Both the position numbers and the translations under genes were made by a program. Positions 29,508 through 38,533 of a stretch of DNA of 64,000 nucleotides are shown here, piece by piece. Where the stretch lies: NCBI RefSeq assembly GCF_000002515.2, contig NC_006041.1, positions 1,736,001 through 1,800,000 of the forward strand, in the 5' to 3' direction. The stretch comes from Kluyveromyces lactis (lineage: Eukaryota; Ascomycota; Saccharomycetes; Saccharomycetales; Saccharomycetaceae). The number at the start of each line of letters is the position of its first letter. Within the stretch, counting starts at the first letter, position 1. The notes below the pieces were generated by a model that did not search any database, had not been told where the DNA came from, and was given only the letters and a program-made list of their open reading frames with translations.

Positions 29508-30852
29508 TGTTGTATTTATATTTGTTACTTTCAAAGCTCACTGAATGGAATAAACAAGGCTATTGGACAATTAAACCCTACATTCACCCATATATGAATA
29601 TAACAACTATTAGATCAAGACTTTCATGATGCGCTGTTAGCTTTTCGAGATTCTCTGAGTTTTTCATGAACTGAATGTAGTTCGCTATTCGTTGATAGTG
29701 ACAGAAGATAACCGGGTAAATTAGTTCGAAAGAATGAAGTCACGTGTACGTGGGGCATAAACTGGCCTTTGCTTGGGGATAAAGTCTGATAAGTATGTAC
29801 TGCGTCTTATTCTGGGGGATTGTCATGATGCGTCTGGACAGAGTAATGTACTTCAAAATGGAGAGTTGTCAGACTCAAGACCCTGATTCTTCAGGAGTGA
29901 TAATTTTACCATTTGCATTATTTCATCCGTGCTATCCACTCAAACCTACAGACCAAGCTTAAGGCTTCGTCATCACCTGTCGATACCTATATATGTAAGT
30001 ATTAGTGGACTCTTCTATATGGTATGCACAACACCATCCATCATCAGGAATATCAATTTAATACCCTATTGGAAATCCTCGCATATTATTGCCTCAATTG
30101 CATATGAAAGGTGTTTCCCTTTCGAATCTTATCAGTGCCGGTACAAAATATACAACAATGGGAAATCACGCTTTCAGCTTAGTTTATTTATACTCAATAA
30201 AAACCCTACGCAGAAGCACACCTTATGTATAAATTTACAAAAACATTTCAAAAGGGATCGCCTCCCGCATTGCAGCTCTCTCATGTTCTAAAGCACAACC
30301 TTGGTTCCAACCTCGAAATGTGTCACCTCCCACCAATCTTATTCGATGTAAACCCAGTACTGGCAGCTTTTTCAAATTTTGCAGTTTCTAGGCAGAAAGA
30401 AATTTTAAGAAAAGTTTTAAAAATGAGAAAACACGATATATGTTTTTTGTTTTGCGAGAACTGAACAAAGGGGGTCGAAAGGCTGAGTCCTTAACAGCTG
30501 ATATCAGAACTATCTGGAAGTAAAATTTTGCGTACAAGTATTACAAGTATTGACTTTTTACTTATATCAGTGGAAAGATTCAGTTTTTCAGGTAAATTTC
30601 CCGCTTTTATCAGGAAAAAGTGAGACATTACAATAAGCATTTGTTTCTAAAATAGACGTGTTGCACCTGCTGTTCATCGGTTTTTTAAGAGCTACGAAAC
30701 GCATATCAATTTTTTTGTCGTCCCATCTAATACCTTCTTTAAGGCCTGTGCTGTGTGCATAACTTGCATTCTTACGATTTACCGTTTCCCGTTAACTGAC
30801 TCTGCGGTTTTAGAACAATTTTACTCAAAGAACTATACGATTCATTTAGCTA
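29508..30852. promoter_or_regulatory. Divergent SBH1-PIN4 intergenic region
   Basis: This 1.35-kb gap carries a Reb1-type CGGGTAA at 29713-29719 and a CACGTG E-box at 29741-29746, 206 to 240 bases upstream of SBH1. Open frames at 29929-30291 (GTG start) and 30225-30464 (ATG start, 79 codons) have no homology I recognise and are not called. No tRNA is seen. The long T- and A-rich runs near 30360-30720 lie in the probable PIN4 promoter. Confidence 0.45.
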
Positions 30853-32631
30853 ATGTCAGACGATCAGATTCAAGATTCCAGCGTAGAGAATGAGGAGTTC
30901 TCCAACTCTTCTCCAAATTCAAATAATGTTTCTGCCAATATTGCTGAAGAACTTATCCCTACCGCTATTGTGATTAAAAACATCCCTTTTGCCATCAAGA
31001 AGGAACAACTTTTGGAAGTTATCGCCAAGATGGATCTACCACTGCCTTATGCTTTCAACTACCATTTTGATAACGGTGTGTTTAGAGGGTTGGCCTTTGC
31101 GAACTTCACTACTACGGAAGAAACTACAACGGTTGTTCAAAGCTTGAACGGCAAGGAGATCGGTGGAAGGAAATTAAGAGTGGAATACAAGAAGATGTTG
31201 CCACAAGCAGAAAGGGAGCGTATCGAACGTGAAAAGCGTGAGAAGCGAGGGCAATTGGAAGAACAACACAGATCGATGAGCAATATCTCGTTGCAATCCC
31301 TAGGTGCCACGCCTTCCTCGGCACCACCAGGTGGCCCTTCAATGGCCTCGAACAACTCCTCTTCTCAGTTGTTCAACTCATTCATGAATGCAGACTCTGC
31401 AGCTCCTGGTTCTGTCTCAATGGGCACTGTTCCTCCAAGTCCTCAACCGTCTATTCACCATCATCATTCCCAACTTTCTGCTCAAAACACTGCAGCATCT
31501 ATGTCAATGCTGTCAATGCAAGGGCTTCCTCAAATGTCCGAGAGATTCTATGCTCCATTACCAGCAGCTGCCAACCTCGTGTTGCCACCTCAGCAGCTAG
31601 ATTTCAATGACCCTGACACACTTGAGATTTACAGTCAGTTGCTTTTGTTCAAAGATAGAGAAAAGAGATATTACGAATTGGCTTACCCTATCGGTGTATC
31701 AGCCAATCACAAAAGGGTTATTAACGTACTATGTTCATTCTTGGGTCTTATTGAAGTCTATGATCCAAGTTTTATAATAATCAGACGTAAGAGCCTGGAC
31801 CATGCCACTTTACAAACCCATCTGCAACAACAAGGCCAAATGGACATGATGCAACCTTTACAACCTTCATCAACCGGTGGTTCCATTTCCAGATCTCAAT
31901 CTTACACCAGTTTACTCCAAGCACATGCATCGATGAGTCATGGAATACTTTCACAACCCAACGCTTCTAAAAACTTGGGAAACTTACAAGGCACATCTAC
32001 TCAATCAGCTGGACCTGTATCTAATGCTTCTACTACAGCTACTACGGGCAGTAACTCCACTGCAAACCAACCACCATCCCCAGGTCAACCTTTAATGCAG
32101 ACATCTTCCTCTCTTCATCAGGATAATGGTGCTAGTTTGAGGAACCAAGTCACAACACCATCCATAATGCAGAACAGAATACCATCTGGTTTCCAAACAA
32201 ATACTCAGCAACACATGACTTCTTCTAGTCTGTTAAGGAACCAGGGTATTTCTCCCCCGCAACAACAGATTGGCATAAATCAATCTAACACTGTGCGGGT
32301 TCCTTCTTTATACCAGTCACAACCAGGCACACCAGGCATCAACGAAAACAGATTTGCGCAATTAACTTCTGCTCAATTGCAACAGCAACAATCTCAACAA
32401 CAACAACAACCTCTAGCACCGCAGCATACTTCAGAGTCCATTCATTCCAACTACAGTGTTCATTCTATCCACGACTATGTTCCTGGTTCTAACAACCAAG
32501 GTTACCAATCGGGCTCTATATCAGCTAGTGGTGACATGCTGGATGATGGTTTGACCAGAAGTTTAAGTGGATTGGATCTAGGAAAGAGACATGGAACTTC
32601 GGCTACTAACAGTAATAATCTATGGAGCTGA
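30853..32631 (+). CDS. PIN4: RRM protein Pin4/Mdt1, G2/M and DNA-damage response
   Basis: In S. cerevisiae Pin4 is an RNA-binding phosphoprotein that interacts with the Rad53 FHA domain and functions in G2/M progression and checkpoint recovery. The 592-residue product (yeast Pin4, 668) has one RRM at about residues 37-112, with RNP2 AIVIKNIP (38-45) and RNP1 FRGLAFANF (77-85). After a charged helix (QAERERIEREKREKRGQLEE) comes a conserved block starting ERFYAPLP and LPPQQLDFNDPDTLEIYSQL. The C-terminal half is rich in Gln, Ser, Asn and SQ/TQ pairs, which fits its role as an Mec1/Tel1 target. It ends with SLSGLDLG and a terminal LWS. Match to YBL051C is clear. Confidence 0.96.
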   Translation: MSDDQIQDSSVENEEFSNSSPNSNNVSANIAEELIPTAIVIKNIPFAIKKEQLLEVIAKMDLPLPYAFNYHFDNGVFRGLAFANFTTTEETTTVVQSLNGKEIGGRKLRVEYKKMLPQAERERIEREKREKRGQLEEQHRSMSNISLQSLGATPSSAPPGGPSMASNNSSSQLFNSFMNADSAAPGSVSMGTVPPSPQPSIHHHHSQLSAQNTAASMSMLSMQGLPQMSERFYAPLPAAANLVLPPQQLDFNDPDTLEIYSQLLLFKDREKRYYELAYPIGVSANHKRVINVLCSFLGLIEVYDPSFIIIRRKSLDHATLQTHLQQQGQMDMMQPLQPSSTGGSISRSQSYTSLLQAHASMSHGILSQPNASKNLGNLQGTSTQSAGPVSNASTTATTGSNSTANQPPSPGQPLMQTSSSLHQDNGASLRNQVTTPSIMQNRIPSGFQTNTQQHMTSSSLLRNQGISPPQQQIGINQSNTVRVPSLYQSQPGTPGINENRFAQLTSAQLQQQQSQQQQQPLAPQHTSESIHSNYSVHSIHDYVPGSNNQGYQSGSISASGDMLDDGLTRSLSGLDLGKRHGTSATNSNNLWS

Positions 32632-34060
32632 GTTTTTCTACTGTTTTACCTGTCTCGACTTTACTTAATACACTCTCACAACTTCCGTAAACACCCTTAA
32701 TGTTACCAAAGTTTAAAGCGATGACAATAATGATTACGATAATTAATATGAAGCCTCCCCCTCTAAAAAATAAAAATCACTTGACGATAACGGACGGTAA
32801 TACCCAAATTATTACCACACACTATAAACTTAATACTGTTATACACATACACATTGACTCCGATCTATCTTTCGTTCCACTCCTCCCAATTTTCCTTATT
32901 ACATGAACTGTTCTTAAACAACCCAAAACCTGAGTCAATTTCTTCTCGCAATCTGATTCAATGTAACTACTATCCATCCTTCACCTTCTTTCAAAAGTCG
33001 ATGAGTAACGAACACTAATTAATGTACTTGTACGATCTATATAATCTTTACTAATCTATCACACACTATTTGATATGCTATTTGGCACTTGGCTAAATGT
33101 AAATACGTTTCAAACAAGAGAAGCGGATGATTTATGAGGCAAGAATAGGCACGAGTGCATTTGGCTGCTGGAGAAAAAGATAAACGCCGCCACATCGAAA
33201 CATCATACAGATAACTCATCATATGGAGGAGTACCAAGGTCTGGCAGTTTCCGTTAATACGACTGAAACAATGGTGAACTGTTCGAAGCTCTCTGTGGAC
33301 GAAGAAGAAAAGAAAACCAGAAAGAATTTCGGTGCATTCAAACCAAGCTATGCAAGAAATGTGGTGTTTCTAGTGGAAAAGCCAATTTTCTTTGCTGACA
33401 AAGAAACGCAGCATTTACGTGTTTACTGGCAGTTCCTGAAATACGCCCTTTTCTTTTATCACTCGAGGTGCAACTGGAAATGCAATTTCAGTTTGCCGTT
33501 CAGCAATAGGAAGATTCCATACAAATTCGTAAAAACTTTACTGAAAAAAAGAAAAAGCCTGGCTCTGATTAATAATCGCTATGAAGCTCAATAATCATGT
33601 TTCGAATGTCAAGTTCTCTGAAGAGCAAACAAGTGTCCAGTTTAACGGCGTGTATGGTTGTTCGTAATTACGTATGAGGGCGTGGCTGTACTTTGGTTTC
33701 TCCAAATGGTGGTCTAGTAGCTACATAGAAACAAATATTATCCTTACTAAAGTAACAGAACAGAACAGAATAATGATGGTTTACAAATCCAATCTTTCAT
33801 ATAACGAACTAAAGGAGAAAACTGGGAGCATACAGTAGTTAGTACATAGCAACACGCACACACACTCGCATATATACACTTCTCTGTCTCAACTGATCGA
33901 TTGTCGAAAAAGTATAAAAGAAGCACGGTCACCACACTCTTTCAGAAAAGTTCCCTCGGACAATAATCCTCTCATCGGATCAAACTATCCATCTCTATAC
34001 CAAACAAACATCAACAGGTAAAAGCAGAAACATAACCAATAGGAAAAATAAAAAGAAGCA
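32632..34060. promoter_or_regulatory. PIN4 3' region and upstream region of the ADH gene
   Basis: Contains one unrecognised ORF (33223-33594, separate entry). Before the ADH start there is a TATAAAA box at 33913-33919 (142 bases upstream) and a Yap1-type TTACTAA at 33744-33750. A CGTAATTACG palindrome lies at about 33664. Yap1 control would fit an ADH6/7-type detoxifying enzyme. No tRNA is seen. Confidence 0.45.
33223..33594 (+). CDS. Unrecognised 123-residue ORF
   Basis: ATG-initiated frame of 123 residues on the same strand as its neighbours, within a 1.4-kb gap between PIN4 and the ADH gene. I do not recognise a family. It is Lys-rich (for example SVDEEEKKTRKNFGAFKPSY) with an aromatic middle (VYWQFLKYALFFYHSRC) and a basic C-terminus, and has no clear signal peptide or membrane span. 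S. cerevisiae has no gene between PIN4 and SAS3. It may be a lineage-specific gene, a degenerate remnant or chance. Confidence 0.35.
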   Translation: MEEYQGLAVSVNTTETMVNCSKLSVDEEEKKTRKNFGAFKPSYARNVVFLVEKPIFFADKETQHLRVYWQFLKYALFFYHSRCNWKCNFSLPFSNRKIPYKFVKTLLKKRKSLALINNRYEAQ

Positions 34061-35161
34061 ATGTCGTACCCAGATAATTTTGAAGGTTTTGCAGTAGTCG
34101 ATAGCCACAAAAAATGGTTAAGTCCAGAAAAGGTTGTATACCCTGCCAAGCAATTTAATCCAAGAGATGTTGACATTGAAATTGAGGCATGTGGTGTTTG
34201 CGGTAGTGATGTTCACTGTGCCAAGGGTAATTGGGGTGAAATGAAGTTGCCGTTGGTTGTTGGGCATGAAATCATTGGTAAAGTGGTTAGACTTGGTGAT
34301 AAGTGTGATACCGGTTTGAAGGTTGGTGACCGTGTTGGTGTTGGTGCACAAGTCAGTGCTTGTTTGGACTGTAACCGTTGTAACAATGACAACGAACAAT
34401 ACTGTCCAAAATTCGTTACCACTTACTCTCAACCATACTTTGAAGATGGTTATGTTGGTCAAGGTGGTTACGCATCTCACATCAGAGTCCACGAACATTT
34501 CGTGATTCCAATCCCAGAATCTTTAGAAACCAACAATGTTGCACCATTGCTATGTGGTGGTGCCACTGTGTATTCTCCATTGAAGAGAAATGGATGTGGC
34601 CCAGGTAAGAAAGTCGGTATCGTTGGTATCGGAGGTATTGGTCACATGGGTATTCTATTAGCCAAAGCCATGGGTGCCGAAGTGTACGCCATCTCTAGAT
34701 CCCATGCCAAGGAGGAAACATCCAAGCAATTGGGTGCAGACCATTACATTGCCACTGAAGATGAAGGTTGGGAAACCAAGTATTTCGATACATTGGATTT
34801 CATGGTTCTATGTGGTAACTCATTGTCGGCCGTTGATTTCGGCAAGCTACCAAAGATTTTGAAAGCTCAAGGTGTTATTGCATCCATTTCTGTCCCTGAT
34901 CAGCATGAAGCCATACATTTACATCCAGCGCAACTTCTAGGATTCCAGATTACTCAATCTTGTCTAGCATCTCGTGCAGAAATCATTGAAATGTTGAACT
35001 TGGTGGCTGAAAAGAAGATCAAACTATGGGTTGAAACGGTTCCAATCAGTGAGGAAAATATCTCCACAGTGTTCAAAAGAATGGAAAGCGGTGATGTTCG
35101 TTTCAGATTCACACTAACTGACTTTGATAAACAGTTTGACCAATTCAAAGCCAAGAAATAG
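34061..35161 (+). CDS. ADH6: NADP-dependent medium-chain alcohol dehydrogenase, Adh6/Adh7 (cinnamyl-ADH) type
   Basis: Zinc alcohol dehydrogenase that should reduce aliphatic and aromatic aldehydes with NADPH. The 366-residue product is close to Adh6 (360) and begins MSYPDNFEGF like Adh6. Catalytic zinc ligands are C47, H69 with E70 (GHE) and C165. The four structural zinc cysteines are C101, C104, C107 and C115. The Rossmann loop GIGGIG is at 189-194. It ends with VRFRFTLTDFDKQFD, typical of the subfamily. It sits between PIN4 and SAS3, which are adjacent in S. cerevisiae, where ADH6 and ADH7 lie elsewhere. It is therefore a local insertion or a lineage-specific copy. Substrate range cannot be read from sequence. 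Confidence 0.93.
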   Translation: MSYPDNFEGFAVVDSHKKWLSPEKVVYPAKQFNPRDVDIEIEACGVCGSDVHCAKGNWGEMKLPLVVGHEIIGKVVRLGDKCDTGLKVGDRVGVGAQVSACLDCNRCNNDNEQYCPKFVTTYSQPYFEDGYVGQGGYASHIRVHEHFVIPIPESLETNNVAPLLCGGATVYSPLKRNGCGPGKKVGIVGIGGIGHMGILLAKAMGAEVYAISRSHAKEETSKQLGADHYIATEDEGWETKYFDTLDFMVLCGNSLSAVDFGKLPKILKAQGVIASISVPDQHEAIHLHPAQLLGFQITQSCLASRAEIIEMLNLVAEKKIKLWVETVPISEENISTVFKRMESGDVRFRFTLTDFDKQFDQFKAKK

Positions 35162-35777
35162 GCGTTGAACTGTATAAATTATATAGATGGTTGACACGTT
35201 GTTCATAGCTTAAGTCACTTATATATACATACTATGACATAAACGTCAAAATGGAAACACACATAAAATACAACCTACAATTTATACACATTGCAAGGAA
35301 CGGCTTTCATAAACACCAGAGGACGGTAAGGGTACAGTAAAGTGCATGAAATGCAGTCACTGTAGCCAAGGTTACCTTTCCAGTAACCGAAAATTTCTCG
35401 AAGAAGAGCAACAAGATCATGGGAAATATTTGCTAACTGAGCTGGTATGAAAGATACAAAAAAATACAGATATCACGTGACCATCAAGAAACCGAAATTT
35501 TTGATGCAGCAGTAACATGGATCTGTATTGTTTTGCTTCATTTCATAGGAGAAAGAATGATATAGGCAACCGGTTTTTGTAAATGTAAGACCTAGATTGC
35601 TTGCTGTTAGTTTCGTTTACTATAACTCGGACTTTGTGAGTTCTTGTGAGAATGTGTTTTTAGAATAGACATTCTTCTCTTCTAAAACTAGTAAAGGTAC
35701 TATCCTCTCTATTTGTTTACCTTATATTGAAAGAAGAAATAATAATTCATCAAGTGGCAGTCATCGCATATTTAAGA
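35162..35777. promoter_or_regulatory. ADH 3' region and SAS3 promoter
   Basis: No gene is supported. A CACGTG E-box lies at 35474-35479, about 300 bases upstream of the SAS3 ATG. An in-frame TTG-started extension of SAS3 begins at 35727, but the first ATG is at 35778. Confidence 0.45.
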
Positions 35778-37976
35778 ATGACGACTTCTAAGCGAAATAG
35801 ACTGCTGAAGGAACTTCTGATTGATGATAATATACATTCCAAAGTACAGGCTGATTTATGGGACGCTGGAGATGGTGGAGTACGACGGAAACGCACCAGA
35901 GATAGACATGACAAGTCGTCGGATCATATAGGCTATAACGGTGCTGATGATTCTGGGGTGCAACCGGAGAAGAATAAGGACAAGAAACTTAAAACGATTG
36001 TTATACCATCTGATTGGAATGAGATGAACAGCCATGTGCAATTTTCAGACGATCGTAGAATTATTACTATCAGGTATAATCCGTTGAAGTTGCTTGATTT
36101 CAATCAAGTGTTGAACAGAGGCAGCGATCTCGACGTAAAAGTACCGTCAATTCCGCTAAATGGCATTGACTTTGAGATATATGAAACTGAAAATTTGTTA
36201 ACATCTCTTGATAACGATGCTCAGTTCCCTTATCGTGGCGCAATTGAAAATAAGCAGGATTATACAACTCATAGGACCATTCCTCGTGTCAAAGATAGAG
36301 AGTTTTTTCTAACTTTGCTGCGTAAGTCCCAAACAGCAGCTCGTTTCAATGGTAACACACTCCTGGCATTTCCAAATGATGAAGCTCATAATCAAGATAA
36401 GAAACGGTTAAAGCCAACAGCTTTGATGCATTCTGCGAAGACAACCAACGTGGAATATGTTTATTTCCAAAATTATGAGATCAAAACTTGGTATAAGGCT
36501 CCCTACCCTGAAGAGTATAACAAGAACGAAATTATCTATATTTGCGACAAGTGTTTGAAATATATGAGTTCAAAGTATGTCTATTATAGGCATCAGTTGA
36601 AATGTGATTATATCCACCCGCCAGGAAACCAAATTTATAGAGATATGGACCAAGGGTTCGCCATTTGGGAAGTAGACGGAAGAGAGAACGTTATTTATTG
36701 TCAGAATTTATGTTTACTAGCGAAACTTTTTTTAAATTCGAAAACTTTGTATTATGACGTGGAACCCTTTATGTTTTACACCATAACAGTATGGGAGGAC
36801 GAAGAATGGAAATTTGTTGGATATTTTTCTAAGGAAAAGCTAAACTCAACTGGTTATAACCTAAGTTGTATTCTTACTTTACCACATTTTCAAAGGCGCG
36901 GTATCGGACATCTACTGATGGACTTTTCATATCTCTTATCAAGAAGGGAATTTAAACTAGGCACTCCCGAGAAACCTTTGAGTGATCTTGGTTTGGTATC
37001 TTATCGAATATACTGGAAAAATAAGATGGTGCAAACGCTTAATATGTTATTTGAAGAACTGGGTGATTCATTCGCTTGTACCATAGACGACTTGTCCAAT
37101 CTAACCGGTATGAATCATTCGGATGTGATATTCGGCCTGGAACAGATTGGATGTCTATACAAATACAACGATGAAGCCTCAGGTAAATGCAAATATGCAG
37201 TGAAAGTAGAAGATTGGGATATCTTGTGTCAGTTATTTGAACAGTCTAGAGCGAAAATGAAATATACTTTGGACCCTTCCAGATTTGTTTGGAAGCATGT
37301 CATTTTCGGTCCTTCGTGTGGAATCAATGCCGTTGGAACCATGGTAGAAACAAATGTTAGCCAGCAAAGAATTACGTCTGCCGCTGGTTCAACAGCTGCT
37401 GATCCATTCAAACAAAGTATATCTGTTCTAACGAATTTTATGAGTGACGATTTGGCGGATCCAAGAACGATGGAAGAAGCTGCAATGGAAAAGATTAAGC
37501 AACAAACTATTCCTGTATCCTTGTCTGATAAATCTTTAGTTCGAGCATATACACTTCCAAGCAATATCAAGGAAAAAATCATTAAGGCAAGCAAAATAAA
37601 ACCTGAATTCAAACAACTCAATACGAAGCTCGGGGGGACTATTCCAGCTCTCAATGAAGGTACACCTTCTGGCGATGCTTCTGATGCCAAAACACTGATC
37701 AGCGGAGGTATGCACGATGATATAAATGGCGATGAGCAAGAAATTGAGGAAGAGTTTGAAGAGGCAGACGGTTTAGAAGATGAAGGTTTCTCGCTAGATG
37801 ATGCAGAAGCTGAGGAGTATTCAGATGATGATGAAGATGATGATCAAGTGCCACCGCCTCCAGAGGAAATAGCGACTCCTAGGGTCAGTAGATCTCTAAG
37901 AAAACTCAGACAGCACAATCCCGTAGAAAATGAAGTTCAGCAAAGACCACAGAGAGTCTTACGGAATAGAGTTTGA
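35778..37976 (+). CDS. SAS3: MYST-family histone acetyltransferase, NuA3 catalytic subunit
   Basis: Catalytic subunit of NuA3, acetylating histone H3 (mainly K14 and K23). The ATG at 35778 gives 732 residues; yeast Sas3 has 831. A C2HC zinc finger with ICDKCLKYMSSKYVYYRHQLKC spacing is at about residues 254-277. The MYST core follows, with NLCLLAKLFLNSKTLYYDVE, acetyl-CoA loop QRRGIGHLLMDFSYLLSRRE near 370-389, and GTPEKPLSDLG near 395-405, which supplies the conserved glutamate. The C-terminal 100 residues are strongly acidic (EEEFEEADGLEDEGFSLDD), then end Arg-rich. Match is to YBL052C and neighbours are consistent. The related MYST genes ESA1 and SAS2 lack this acidic tail. Confidence 0.94.
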   Translation: MTTSKRNRLLKELLIDDNIHSKVQADLWDAGDGGVRRKRTRDRHDKSSDHIGYNGADDSGVQPEKNKDKKLKTIVIPSDWNEMNSHVQFSDDRRIITIRYNPLKLLDFNQVLNRGSDLDVKVPSIPLNGIDFEIYETENLLTSLDNDAQFPYRGAIENKQDYTTHRTIPRVKDREFFLTLLRKSQTAARFNGNTLLAFPNDEAHNQDKKRLKPTALMHSAKTTNVEYVYFQNYEIKTWYKAPYPEEYNKNEIIYICDKCLKYMSSKYVYYRHQLKCDYIHPPGNQIYRDMDQGFAIWEVDGRENVIYCQNLCLLAKLFLNSKTLYYDVEPFMFYTITVWEDEEWKFVGYFSKEKLNSTGYNLSCILTLPHFQRRGIGHLLMDFSYLLSRREFKLGTPEKPLSDLGLVSYRIYWKNKMVQTLNMLFEELGDSFACTIDDLSNLTGMNHSDVIFGLEQIGCLYKYNDEASGKCKYAVKVEDWDILCQLFEQSRAKMKYTLDPSRFVWKHVIFGPSCGINAVGTMVETNVSQQRITSAAGSTAADPFKQSISVLTNFMSDDLADPRTMEEAAMEKIKQQTIPVSLSDKSLVRAYTLPSNIKEKIIKASKIKPEFKQLNTKLGGTIPALNEGTPSGDASDAKTLISGGMHDDINGDEQEIEEEFEEADGLEDEGFSLDDAEAEEYSDDDEDDDQVPPPPEEIATPRVSRSLRKLRQHNPVENEVQQRPQRVLRNRV

Positions 37977-38533
37977 ATATTAATTAAAGGATAACCTAAT
38001 CATAGTAATGCGTGGCCATGACATGTGTTTATGAGAAGAAAACTGATAATAGTGTAATATCTAATATATGCATGTATATATGTATATGATTGTAAGAATA
38101 GCGAAAATTAATGCCATCATTGATATAGCAGTAAAATGTAAATAACAAAACAACGTAATAGTACGCACTTTTCATTTAAGTGTTTATGCAAAAGGAGCAG
38201 CCCGTGTCCCTTTGCTATAATAAACTGAATAGGGACATTATTATGACAAAAAATAACCATATGGTACAGTTCAAATGATTTGGCATAAAGATAACACTGT
38301 AACAGTATTATTGATGTTCTATTGTAGTTATAGTACTTGTACAATGGGGTCATAATCAGGAAAGTGTGTGCGTTTATGTGATAGTAAATCAACGACAATG
38401 ATGATTGAAGTAGCAGCGACTGGCGCCACGATACACTTCGGGGTTCATGTTCATACATGTCTGAAAGTGGTTTGTAAAGTAGTTTTTTAAGTTTTTGGTT
38501 CTTGATAATGGTATTAATACAGACAGTTTATCA
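37977..38533. other. Convergent SAS3/TOD6 3' region
   Basis: AT-rich 557-base interval between convergent genes. A minus-strand frame (38117-38458) is Tyr/Leu-rich and unsupported. Nothing else is seen. Confidence 0.4.

Noticed and set aside
29929-30291. 120-codon frame in the SBH1-PIN4 gap
   Set aside because: Begins with GTG and has no recognisable feature.
30225-30464. 79-codon ATG frame in the SBH1-PIN4 gap
   Set aside because: No homology recognised, AT-rich tail, overlaps the likely PIN4 promoter; not enough support.
35727-35777. 17-codon N-terminal extension of SAS3
   Set aside because: Starts at TTG without an ATG; the first ATG at 35778 is preferred.
37229-37690. 153-codon frame antisense to SAS3
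   Set aside because: Shadow of a conserved MYST gene.
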